Shown piece by piece: positions 27,828 to 35,599 of a DNA stretch of 64,000 nt (position 1 is its first letter; the number at the start of each line of letters is the position of its first letter). The DNA is taken from positions 1-64,000 of the forward strand of contig CBINGZ010000020.1 in NCBI GenBank assembly GCA_966250335.1, read 5' to 3'. Position numbers and translations under genes: made by a program. The notes under the pieces are model-generated. The model had not been told where the DNA came from and ran no database searches. It saw only the letters and a program-made list of their open reading frames with translations. The DNA is from OLB7 sp966250335. Its GTDB lineage: Bacteria > Bacteroidota > Ignavibacteria > OLB7.

Positions 27828-27920
27828 AAGGTGTTCAATAAAGGAACGCCGGGACCGGCGCGGGGAGTTGCGATATCGACCCCCTGCGTCACGGCTCCCG
27901 GCTGATGTTCCGTGAGCGAT

Positions 27921-27937
27921 CCGGCGTCGACCGCCGG
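27921..27937. other. Short GC-rich hairpin in 127-base gap
   Basis: CCGGCG and CGCCGG form a 6-bp stem around TCGAC, just after the DUF2383 gene. Without a T tract it is at best a weak terminator. Confidence 0.3.
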
Positions 27938-27954
27938 ACCGTTGCGATTACAGA

Positions 27955-28413
27955 TTACAGGTTCGTTCCCATCGTCTGCTTCAGGTCGCGGATGCGGTCG
28001 TGCGCCTCCTTGACCTGGACGAACTGCCGATGGATGAGCGACTGGAGTTCTCCGGGGAGCGGCTCCTCCAGGGCATCCTGGTACCGTTCCACCGCCGCGT
28101 CCTCTCCCCGTTCGCACTCGGCCACGATCGCCTTGTCGTCGTCGCCGGTGAAGACATCCTTCAGGTTCAGCCATCCCCGGTGAATGGTGCCGCTGAGGCT
28201 TCCATGATCGTCGGGATCGCCGCCGAGCCGGCGTACCTCCCCTTCAAGCTCGTTGCAGAACTGCGAACGCTGCTGCGCATAGCTGGAGAAGAGCGACTTC
28301 AGCTCTCCGCTGTGCGTTCCTTCGGCCGCATCACGAAACCCCTGCTCGCCGTCTTTGCATGTCTCGATCAGATTGTTCAGAACTGAGATGATCTCATCGG
28401 ATTCGATAGCCAT
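27955..28413 (-). CDS. PA2169/DUF2383-type four-helix-bundle protein
   Basis: A 152-residue protein starting MAIESDEIISVLNNLIETCKDG. The segments GFRDAAEGTHSGELKSLF and YQDALEEPLPGELQSLIHRQF, repeated as helix pairs, are characteristic of the PA2169 family, ferritin-like four-helix bundles often induced by stress or stationary phase. It carries Glu and His residues but a complete di-iron site is not obvious by eye. The ATG at 28413 has a strong AGGAGG site seven bases upstream; a TTG at 28419 is less likely. It is followed by another ferritin-like gene upstream, DUF892, on the same strand. Confidence 0.8.
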   Translation of the reverse strand: MAIESDEIISVLNNLIETCKDGEQGFRDAAEGTHSGELKSLFSSYAQQRSQFCNELEGEVRRLGGDPDDHGSLSGTIHRGWLNLKDVFTGDDDKAIVAECERGEDAAVERYQDALEEPLPGELQSLIHRQFVQVKEAHDRIRDLKQTMGTNL

Positions 28414-28478
28414 TGTCAACCTCCTGCGTGTAGTTTCATGTGTTGAGTTCCGCGTCCGCCGGACGCGGCGGTTCCGGT

Positions 28479-29075
28479 TTATGCGGTCGCGGCGCGCTTG
28501 CGGGATGCCGCAGTGCGACCTTTGGAACCTGCGCGACCGTTGCGTGAGGCAGCCTGCCCGTTCGAGGAGACTTCTCCGGCGGGCGCCTTGGCCTTCACGT
28601 TCTTCCGTTGCGAGAGCTTCGTCAGGAGCTTGTCGGTCTGCCCCTCTTCGTCGAGCGTCTGCTGAAGGATCATGGCGGCCTCCGGGTAGCCCAGCAGTTT
28701 AGCATAGGTGCGGGCGGTGCCGTAGGCGGCTATCTCGTAATGTTCCGCTTTCTGGGCGGCGGCGATAAGCGCGGCATCCATGACTTCCGGTTCGATGTCG
28801 GCTTTCGCCTTCAGCAGTTCGCTCCCTTCCTCCACAAGCCCTTCCATGGCGGCGCATTTCTTCCCCTTCGGGGTGATGCCGACGATCTCGCAGACCCGCT
28901 CCAGACGGGCTACATGCTCCCTGGTCTGTTCCAGGTGTTCCTCGAAGGCGGCGCGCAGGTCGGGGGAGCTTGCTCCCTTCGCCATTTTCGGCAGCGCCTT
29001 CACGAGCTGGTTCTCGGCGCTGTAGAGATCCTTGAGATCCTGGGCAAAAAGATCGTTCAGTGATGTGAGCTTCAT
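28479..29075 (-). CDS. DUF892 (YciE/YciF-like) ferritin-like protein with basic tail
   Basis: A 198-residue protein starting MKLTSLNDLFAQDLKDLY. The core, residues 1-160, is the DUF892 ferritin-like fold: DLYSAENQLVKALPKMA, EHLEQTREHVARLE, AALIAAAQKAEHYEIAAYGTA and LLTKL, with conserved Glu/His pairs (EHLEQ, AEHYEIA) suited to metal binding. Residues 165-198 form a Lys/Arg/Ala/Ser tail (SRNGRAGSKGRTAASRKRAATA-like composition), which is unusual and could bind DNA or polyphosphate. The start has a GAGGAGAT site. The family responds to osmotic and oxidative stress in other bacteria; the pairing with DUF2383 strengthens a stress role. Confidence 0.8.
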   Translation of the reverse strand: MKLTSLNDLFAQDLKDLYSAENQLVKALPKMAKGASSPDLRAAFEEHLEQTREHVARLERVCEIVGITPKGKKCAAMEGLVEEGSELLKAKADIEPEVMDAALIAAAQKAEHYEIAAYGTARTYAKLLGYPEAAMILQQTLDEEGQTDKLLTKLSQRKNVKAKAPAGEVSSNGQAASRNGRAGSKGRTAASRKRAATA

Positions 29076-29114
29076 GAATATCTCCTCGTTGTTCAATGTG
29101 TGATCATATCGCGG

Positions 29115-30431
29115 TCATATCGGCGTATCCGTCGAGCGCCTGTCGCCGGCCCGGCGGTCGGGGGCGGCTCCACCGGTTCCGGTAACCCTTTCTCCGGCAT
29201 ACCGAAGCTCCGACATCAGCTTCTCCGCCATTACGTTCGACGCCGGCGCCGGAGGGGTGGGCCGGCGCGGCGAATAGATCTCGCTCCACGGGTTGACGAC
29301 CCCAAGGATCTGATCGCTGATGATCATCCCGGCGAGCGATCCTAGCGTCAGGCCGTTCCCTGCATATCCTGTAGCGATGTAGATATCCGGAACGAGCGGA
29401 CTCGGGCCTATGTAGGGGAGACCGTCGGCGGAGATGTGGATCCGTGTGGACCAGCGGTACTCGATCCCGGCGACGTCATGTCGCCTTCGGATGTGATCCT
29501 CAAGCCGCGCATATCGTGGTCCGGAGTCCTCTTCCTCCTCCGCTCTGTGGCCCATTCCTCCCGTGAGCAGGATCGTCCGGCCGTTCTCCCGATAACTGCA
29601 ACCGTAGTGATATGGTTCCTCCATATCGCGAAATACCCCCTGGGGGATCGGCGAGTTCAGACGTGCTCCCACGATGTAGGAGGCGTACGGCAGCACCTCG
29701 GCCTGTATCAGGTTCAGATTGGTCTGAGTGTGCGTCGCAATGACGACCGCGTCCGCGGTGATGACTCCGCCGCCGTCGATCCTGATGCGCGCGGGGGAGC
29801 CGTCGGTGATGCCGGTGATGCGGGTCATCTCGAAAACGTAGCTCCCCTCGCCGCGCACGGCGCGCGCCAGGTGGAGCGTATACTGCATCGGATTCAGTTG
29901 CGCCTGGTTGTCGATCCGGAGGGAGGGGCGCGCCTCTCCGGAGCCGGTGGAGGATTCGAGCAGCTCGGCCTCCAGGCCGGCGGCGCGTTCGGCGTCGGCT
30001 TCGCCGCGAAGCCTCTCCTCGCCGTCGGGCGACTCACAGTAGATAAGGCCCGGCACCCGGCGGAAGCCGCACTCCATCCGTTCGTCGCGCACAAACTTCT
30101 CCACGCGATCTATCGCCGCGACGTTCGATCGCGCGACCTGGGCGGCGCTCTCGCTGCCGAAGTCGGCGGTCACCCCGCTGTAGCAGGCGTGCGGGATCAC
30201 CGAGAGGTATCCGGCGCTGTGGCCGGTGGCGCCCCGTCCTATGTGGAGCGCGTCGATCACGGCGACGCGTTTCCCTCCCCGCTTCAGGAGGAGCGCGGTC
30301 GTGAGGCCGGTGATGCCGCCTCCTATCACCGCGACGTCGACTCTGAGGCTCCCCCCGAGTCGGGGGAACACAGGTGTGGGAACCGAGTCCATTATCCAGA
30401 CGGAAGGGGGATCGGTCTGAAGATTCTCCAT
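29115..30431 (-). CDS. FAD-dependent amine/amino-acid oxidase family protein
   Basis: A 438-residue DAO-superfamily flavoprotein. The dinucleotide-binding motif VIGGGITGLTTALLLKRGGKRVAVID lies at about residues 34-60, followed by RGATGHSAGYLS, a typical FAD-contacting segment of the PuuB/glycine oxidase group, and the C-terminal VPDIYIATGYAGNGLTLG. No Rieske or Cys-flavinylation motif is visible. Substrate could be an amine, N-methyl amino acid or polyamine conjugate. It is divergent from the topoisomerase gene and downstream of nothing else; the DUF892 gene follows 39 bases later and could be co-transcribed. Confidence 0.8.
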   Translation of the reverse strand: MENLQTDPPSVWIMDSVPTPVFPRLGGSLRVDVAVIGGGITGLTTALLLKRGGKRVAVIDALHIGRGATGHSAGYLSVIPHACYSGVTADFGSESAAQVARSNVAAIDRVEKFVRDERMECGFRRVPGLIYCESPDGEERLRGEADAERAAGLEAELLESSTGSGEARPSLRIDNQAQLNPMQYTLHLARAVRGEGSYVFEMTRITGITDGSPARIRIDGGGVITADAVVIATHTQTNLNLIQAEVLPYASYIVGARLNSPIPQGVFRDMEEPYHYGCSYRENGRTILLTGGMGHRAEEEEDSGPRYARLEDHIRRRHDVAGIEYRWSTRIHISADGLPYIGPSPLVPDIYIATGYAGNGLTLGSLAGMIISDQILGVVNPWSEIYSPRRPTPPAPASNVMAEKLMSELRYAGERVTGTGGAAPDRRAGDRRSTDTPI

Positions 30432-30648
30432 AACAGCATCAACAACATCGTGTCGGTAACCGGCGGCAGGGGGGGCGCCGCCGAAAGGCTTGATCCTGAG
30501 CGTTCAGATTCTCATCAACATCGTATCGGGATACGGGCACACCGCGTGTCGGGGAGTGTTGAAACGACCTCCCGGGGGGAGTTATCCCCATGCATCTTCT
30601 CCTCCCGTACATCATAACAACGGATCGAGCCGTTTGGTTCTCACTTAT

Positions 30649-30664
30649 CCACATCACGATGTGG
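30649..30664. promoter_or_regulatory. Inverted repeat in the divergent FAD oxidase / topoisomerase gap
   Basis: CCACATC and GATGTGG (7-bp arms, two-base spacer) lie between two divergent genes, a position suited to an operator. No regulator gene is adjacent. Confidence 0.25.
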
Positions 30665-30699
30665 AAAGGGGGAGAGCCCGAACAAACGCCCCGCCGACG

Positions 30700-31866
30700 A
30701 TGTTGAGGGAGAAGGAACCGGACTCCGACTCGATCATGGGGGAAGAAGGTTCAGCCGATACGGAAACGGAGAACAACGAGACGATGAGATCGACGGAGAC
30801 ACGGGCGAACGAGGAGACGACAGGAATCGACGACCCGATCGAGGCGGCTCGATCAATCGGTCTGCGATACGTGGGCGACGATGTTCCCGGCATAACGCGC
30901 GAGTCCTCCGGGAAGGGATTCCGCTACAGAGATCCCGATCGGAAGATCATCCGCGACAAGGCGACCCTCTCCCGCGTCGCCTCGCTCGCCATCCCTCCCG
31001 CATGGACCGACGTCTGGATCTCCCCCTCCGCGCGCGGCCATATCCAGGCGACCGGCCGCGACGCGAAGGGGCGGAAACAGTATCGCTACCATCCGCGCTA
31101 TCGGGAGACGCGGAACATCTCCAAGTACGATCGCATGCTCCTCTTCGCCGATGCCCTCCCCAGGCTCCGCGAGCGTGTGGATGCCGATCTGGTTCTTCCG
31201 GGGATGCCGCGGGAGAAGGTGCTGGCGGCGGTGGTGAGGCTGCTGGAGCTTACGATGATCCGGGTCGGCAACGAGTCGTACGCCAGGGAGAACGGATCGT
31301 TCGGGCTGACCACGCTGCGGAACCGTCACGCCAGGATCGACGGCTCCACCGTCAGGTTCCGCTTCCGGGGGAAGAGCGGCGTGCGACATGAGATCGAGCT
31401 GCACGATCGCCGCCTTGCGCGTATCGTGGGGCGATGCCGCGATCTGCCGGGGCATGAGCTGTTCGAGTATATCGACGCCGAAGGGACTGTCCGCCGTATC
31501 TGCTCCGACGACGTCAACACCTATCTGCGGGAGATCTGCGGCGAGGAGTTCACCGCGAAGGATTTCAGGACGTGGGGAGGAACCGTGCACGCCGCCTCGA
31601 CTCTTGCCGGCATGGAGGAGTTCGGATCGGAGACCGAGGCGAAACGGAGGATGGCCGAAGCGGTGAAGCAGGTCGCCGCACATCTCGGCAATCGTCCCGC
31701 TACCTGCCGGAGCTACTACATACATCCCGCCGTGATGAACGCCTATCTCTCGCGGAGGCTTCAGGAGATCTATGCGGCGGACCGGGAGGAGGCCGGGGAG
31801 GAGCATCCCTTCTCCCTCACCCGTGACGAACGGGTCGTGGTCGAACTGCTCCGTAACGATCGTTGA
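30700..31866 (+). CDS. DNA topoisomerase IB
   Basis: About 388 residues. The N-terminal 50 are acidic and disordered, then a bacterial topoisomerase IB domain: LRYVGDDVPGITR, GKGFRYRDPDRKIIRD, SLAIPPAWTDVWI, GRKQYRYHPRYRE, YARENGSFGLTTLRNRH, FRFRGKSG and the catalytic-Tyr region CRSYYIHPAVMNAYL. All the catalytic-type segments are present (RKSG-type Arg/Lys, His, Tyr). It relaxes supercoils through a 3'-phosphotyrosine intermediate. The exact start is uncertain; ATG at 30700, 30736 or 30784 would all keep the catalytic part, and none has a clear ribosome binding site. Upstream in-frame sequence looks non-coding. Confidence 0.85.
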   Translation: MLREKEPDSDSIMGEEGSADTETENNETMRSTETRANEETTGIDDPIEAARSIGLRYVGDDVPGITRESSGKGFRYRDPDRKIIRDKATLSRVASLAIPPAWTDVWISPSARGHIQATGRDAKGRKQYRYHPRYRETRNISKYDRMLLFADALPRLRERVDADLVLPGMPREKVLAAVVRLLELTMIRVGNESYARENGSFGLTTLRNRHARIDGSTVRFRFRGKSGVRHEIELHDRRLARIVGRCRDLPGHELFEYIDAEGTVRRICSDDVNTYLREICGEEFTAKDFRTWGGTVHAASTLAGMEEFGSETEAKRRMAEAVKQVAAHLGNRPATCRSYYIHPAVMNAYLSRRLQEIYAADREEAGEEHPFSLTRDERVVVELLRNDR

Positions 31867-31872
31867 CGACGC

Positions 31873-31904
31873 TTCGCCCGCTCGGTCGCGCGGTGGTATC
31901 TTTA
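31873..31904 (+). promoter_or_regulatory. Candidate promoter for tryptophan 2,3-dioxygenase
   Basis: TTCG (31873-31876) is followed after 20 bases by TATCTTTA (31897-31904), each one mismatch from TTTG and TAnnTTTG. It lies about 95 bases before the first possible start. Confidence 0.45.
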
Positions 31905-31999
31905 CAGCGAACGATTCGGCGGGGAGATCCCGACGATCGTAACCTTCTCATCGAACATCCTCACGATACATCTCCATAACGACGTGTCGATCCGGCGAC

Positions 32000-32869
32000 A
32001 TGTCGATAACGCACAACAACATGAGCACACCTGACGAAGCCTCCTCGCTCCCCCCTCTTACCTACTGGGACTACATCAAGCTGGACGATCTCCTTTCGCT
32101 TCAGGCGCCCCGCACCCAGGCGCACGACGAGCTGATGTTCATCATGGTCCATCAGACGTTCGAGCTCTGGTTCCGTCTTGCGATCAACGAGCTGCGCGGA
32201 GCGATCGGCGCGCTCGAATCGGGGAACGTGCAGTACGGCGTCGATCTGCTGCGGCGGGTCGGGGTGATACTCCGCACGGCCCACAAGGGGTTCGATCCGC
32301 TGATGACGATGTCGCAGCAGGGATACGCCGAGTTCCGCGACGCGCTCCATCCCGCCAGCGGATTCCAGTCGTCGCAGTTCCGGATCATCGAGATCCTGCT
32401 CGGTATCCAGCGCGTCTCCGGCGGCGAAGAAGCTCGCAACGAGAAGTTCTACTGGGAGAACGCGGTGCAGGCGGGGAGCACCTTCAACAACTTCGTCGAC
32501 AGATACTACGAGGAGCTCACGCGCGACTATGAGTCGGCGAAGGAGCACAACCTGCGGAACGTCATGCTCCGTCTGACGGAGGAGGCCACCGGCCTTACGG
32601 GCGCCGACGCCTACCGCCATCTCCTCTCGCATCGCACCGAGTATGCGGCGCTGGTCGTGCTTGCGGAGGCGGGACGCGATCTGGAGCAGGCGCTGCTCGA
32701 CTTCCGTCTGAACCATCACAAGGTGACCGTCTTCACCATCGGCGAGCACGCGGCCGGCACCAGCGACGCGCATCGTCCCAAGCACTCCAGCTGTGCCGTC
32801 TATCTTCTCGACGTCATCAAAGATCACTCGACGATCTTTCCGGAACTTGAGGATGGGATGTCCCGATAG
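32000..32869 (+). CDS. kynA: Tryptophan 2,3-dioxygenase
   Basis: A 289-residue heme enzyme that opens tryptophan to N-formylkynurenine in the kynurenine pathway. Family signatures are LTYWDYIKLDDLLSLQ, HDELMFIMVHQTFELWF (substrate and heme contacts), PASGFQSSQFR and LRNVMLRLTEE. The likely proximal heme His lies in LNHHKVTVFTIG near residue 240. The stretch after it (EHAAGTSDAHRPKHSS) differs from the canonical GTGGSSG loop, a divergence noted as a finding. Two starts are possible, MSITHN at 32000 or MSTPDE at 32021. No other kynurenine-pathway gene is in the window. Confidence 0.85.
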   Translation: MSITHNNMSTPDEASSLPPLTYWDYIKLDDLLSLQAPRTQAHDELMFIMVHQTFELWFRLAINELRGAIGALESGNVQYGVDLLRRVGVILRTAHKGFDPLMTMSQQGYAEFRDALHPASGFQSSQFRIIEILLGIQRVSGGEEARNEKFYWENAVQAGSTFNNFVDRYYEELTRDYESAKEHNLRNVMLRLTEEATGLTGADAYRHLLSHRTEYAALVVLAEAGRDLEQALLDFRLNHHKVTVFTIGEHAAGTSDAHRPKHSSCAVYLLDVIKDHSTIFPELEDGMSR

Positions 32870-33370
32870 ACCCCTCGCTCCCCGCGAGCCCTTGCCCCGT
32901 CCGGGCTGAGAGGTCGCGGAGCTTCTTCCTTTCATCGACGACGATCGGCATCGCGCGGCGTTCACACGGGGAGTTCAGTCTCCTCCGAGTGCGCCGCGCG
33001 GTCGTTGATGCGGTATCGACCACCGATCCTTCACTTCTTCAAATTTATTGCTTTACGATGTAAGTGGGCGTTTGAGGATGCCTCGGCGTCGGTCGCCCGG
33101 AGCGCCGCCGGCCCGCGAGGCCTTGTCCTGCAAGGGATCACGGTAGACCGTTGACCCCTATGCCGTCCGGATTGAATATCCTATTGCGTTGTAAGTAGGG
33201 GCCTGTCTCCTCCTTGAGAGATCGTTTCGGAAGAGATCCCGGAACAAAGAGGGTGCATGAGGTGTTCAAGGTCGCAGTGCGTGAACTTTTTTTGCGAACG
33301 ATGCGAAAGAGTAGTGCGAACGTGTGTGGTGTTTTTATAATTTCGCGCAACCTATTTGGGACATCGCAGG
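32870..33370. other. Long intergenic region
   Basis: About 500 bases with no ORF I trust. It contains two similar segments, 33045-33070 and 33180-33205, each with ATTGC, a T/TACG run and GTAAGT followed by G-rich sequence; a CCTTG/CAAGG hairpin near 33120; a T-rich stretch (about 33287-33293); and TATAAT at 33336-33341. I cannot assign a known RNA family. The coaBC promoter probably lies at its right end. Confidence 0.4.
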
Positions 33371-34627
33371 GTGAGACAACTGAACGGTAAGAGAATCATC
33401 ATCGGTATCACCGGCAGTATAGCGGCATACAAGGGAGCCGTACTCGCCAGGGAGCTTGTGAAACGCGGCGCGGAGATCCGAGTCGCGATGACCTCCGCCG
33501 CCTCTCACTTCATCACCCCTCTCACGCTCGCCTCCATCTCCAAGCATCCAGTAGCGCAGTCAATGTTCCCGCTTCCGGGCTCCGAACCGGCGAGCGGATC
33601 GTGGCATATCGACTGGGCATTATGGGCCGATGCGATGGTTATAGCTCCCGCAAGCGCCTCCACCATCGCAAAGCTCGCAGTCGGACTCAGTGACAACGTG
33701 TTGACCGTGATCGCGACGGCGATGCGGGGGAAGGTGTTCGTCGCCCCCGCGATGGATCTGGATATGTATCGTTATCCGGCGACCGTCGCGAACCTTGCGA
33801 CGCTTCGCTCGTACGGCATGGAGGTGATTCCGGCCGCAGAGGGAGAACTGGCGAGCGGCCTTGTGGGGCCCGGCAGACTTGCGGAGCCGGAGGAGATCGC
33901 CGACGCGCTGGAGCGTCATCTGAATCGCGACCTCTCTCTCGCATCGCAACGTGTGCTGGTCACCGCCGGTCCCACGCACGAGCCGATCGATCCGGTCCGC
34001 TATATCGCGAACCATTCGTCGGGGAAGATGGGCTACGCGATTGCCGAGGAGGCGCGCGATCGCGGCGCCCGTGTAACTCTTGTGAGCGGTCCCACGTCGA
34101 TTCCCGCTCCCTCCGGCGTCGAAGTGATCCCGGTGGTCACCGCGGAGGAGATGGGGGCGGCCGTCGACGCATGCAGCGACGACGCGGATATCATCGTGGC
34201 GGCCGCGGCCGTTGCCGACTTCACGCCGCTCCGCCGTGCCGAGAGGAAGCTGAAACGGAGGGAGATGGATGAGGAGGAGATGCGGATCGAGCTGAAGCCG
34301 ACGCGCGACATCCTTCGCTCGGTCGGTCTGCGGAAGCGTCCCGATCAGATACTTGTCGGCTTTGCGCTGGAGACGAACTCCCTTCTGGAATCGGCCCGGG
34401 CGAAGCTTATCGAAAAACGATGCGATCTGGTGATCGCGAACTCCGCCGGCGAGGAAGGGGTCGGTTTCGGAGCGGATACTAACAGGATAACGATCATCGA
34501 CGTTGATAGTGAATCTCCCCTCCCGATGATGACCAAGCGCCGCTGCGCGTCGGCGATCTTCGACGCGATCGAACGGAAGATGGACGCATGGGGGAAGAGG
34601 ACATCGGTGAACGACCGAATCTCATGA
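33371..34627 (+). CDS. coaBC: Phosphopantothenoylcysteine decarboxylase / phosphopantothenate-cysteine ligase
   Basis: A 418-residue bifunctional CoA biosynthesis enzyme. The N-terminal flavoprotein decarboxylase half has GKRIIIGITGSIAAYK, AMDLDMYRYP and IAPASASTIAKLAVG; the C-terminal ligase half has GPTHEPIDPVRYIANHSSGKMGYAIAEEA and SGPTSIPAPSGVE. It joins 4'-phosphopantothenate to Cys and decarboxylates the product. The start is uncertain: GTG at 33371 gives a standard length, TTG at 33356 would add five residues; neither has a good ribosome binding site. The stop overlaps the next gene's ATG by four bases (ATGA), giving translational coupling to the DNA glycosylase. Confidence 0.85.
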   Translation: MRQLNGKRIIIGITGSIAAYKGAVLARELVKRGAEIRVAMTSAASHFITPLTLASISKHPVAQSMFPLPGSEPASGSWHIDWALWADAMVIAPASASTIAKLAVGLSDNVLTVIATAMRGKVFVAPAMDLDMYRYPATVANLATLRSYGMEVIPAAEGELASGLVGPGRLAEPEEIADALERHLNRDLSLASQRVLVTAGPTHEPIDPVRYIANHSSGKMGYAIAEEARDRGARVTLVSGPTSIPAPSGVEVIPVVTAEEMGAAVDACSDDADIIVAAAAVADFTPLRRAERKLKRREMDEEEMRIELKPTRDILRSVGLRKRPDQILVGFALETNSLLESARAKLIEKRCDLVIANSAGEEGVGFGADTNRITIIDVDSESPLPMMTKRRCASAIFDAIERKMDAWGKRTSVNDRIS

Positions 34628-35424
34628 GCGAGTCGATCAAGGATGAAATGAAGCGATTCGCCGAGCAGCACTACGCACTCTTCGGCGAGATCGTCGCAAC
34701 CAGACGGACGCGGCCGGAGGCGCAGGCCCAGGCGGCGGAGCCTGTCGCGCCCTCGGCGGCGGCAGAGCAGCAGGGGACGCAGCCGGTCGCGCGGCAGGAG
34801 GAGATCATCTCGCCGTTCGGGGTGAGGCTTGCATCGATTCGCGAGGAATGGGTCGGAGCGACCTCGCTGGAATCGTTGCAGCAGATGATCTGCGCGTGCC
34901 AGAAGTGTCCGCTGGGGAAGACACGGAACAAGTTCGTGTTCGGAACGGGGAACCCGAACGCCGACATCGTGGTGATCGGCGAGGCCCCCGGAGCCGATGA
35001 GGATAGATTGGGAGAGCCGTTCGTGGGAATGGCCGGACAGTTGTTGACGAAGATTCTTGCCGCGATCCATTTCACGCGCGACGACGTATACATCTGCAAT
35101 ATTCTCAAGAGCAGACCGCCGGGGAACCGGACGCCGGAGCGCTTCGAGGTGGATCAGTGCATCCCCTATCTCTACAAGCAGCTCGATCTGATACGACCGA
35201 GGTTCATCCTTGCGGTCGGGCTGACGGCGGCCAACGGGCTGCTGAACACGAAGGCGACGATGAGGGAGCTGCGCGGCAAGGTCCACGACTATCACGGCAT
35301 TAATCTGATTGCGACCTATCATCCCGCGGCGCTGCTGCGCAATCCGCAGTGGAAGCGCCCGACCTGGGAGGACGTTCAGCATCTGAGACGGCTGTATGAC
35401 GAGTGGAAGGGTGGAACGACGTGA
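34624..35424 (+). CDS. Type 4 uracil-DNA glycosylase
   Basis: A 266-residue iron-sulfur uracil-DNA glycosylase of family 4. Residues 1-75 are a variable extension rich in Ala and Gln; the catalytic domain has CQKCPLGKTRNKFVFG (two Cys ligands), IGEAPGADEDRLGEPFVG with the catalytic motif, CNILKSRPPGNRTP, a further Cys before IPYLYKQLDLI, and TYHPAALLRNP. The four Cys (CACQKC pair region, CNI and CIPY) should hold a [4Fe-4S] cluster. It removes uracil from DNA. ATGA overlap with coaBC at 34624-34627 decides this start over the in-frame ATG at 34588. Confidence 0.9.
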   Translation: MSESIKDEMKRFAEQHYALFGEIVATRRTRPEAQAQAAEPVAPSAAAEQQGTQPVARQEEIISPFGVRLASIREEWVGATSLESLQQMICACQKCPLGKTRNKFVFGTGNPNADIVVIGEAPGADEDRLGEPFVGMAGQLLTKILAAIHFTRDDVYICNILKSRPPGNRTPERFEVDQCIPYLYKQLDLIRPRFILAVGLTAANGLLNTKATMRELRGKVHDYHGINLIATYHPAALLRNPQWKRPTWEDVQHLRRLYDEWKGGTT

Positions 35425-35599
35425 GCAGGCCGTCTCCTACAATCCTATTTCGCATCGGCTCCAACTCCATGCGATTCCTCGGTGTGCGATAGAACGCCGG
35501 GGCGTCGGTGGTTGACATCATGGCGCAAACGGCTCTCGGGCGACCATCGGACTATGGCGCTCGTGAGCAAACGGGTTATACATTTTTCTGGAGACCATT

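Noticed and set aside
28414..28419. TTG start for the DUF2383 protein
   Set aside because: The ATG at 28413 has AGGAGG at seven-base spacing, whereas the TTG overlaps the spacer region.
33336..33341. Classical TATAAT -10 box before coaBC
   Set aside because: No matching TTGACA at 16-18 bases, and other promoters here follow the TTTG/TAnnTTTG form, so the hexamer may be chance.
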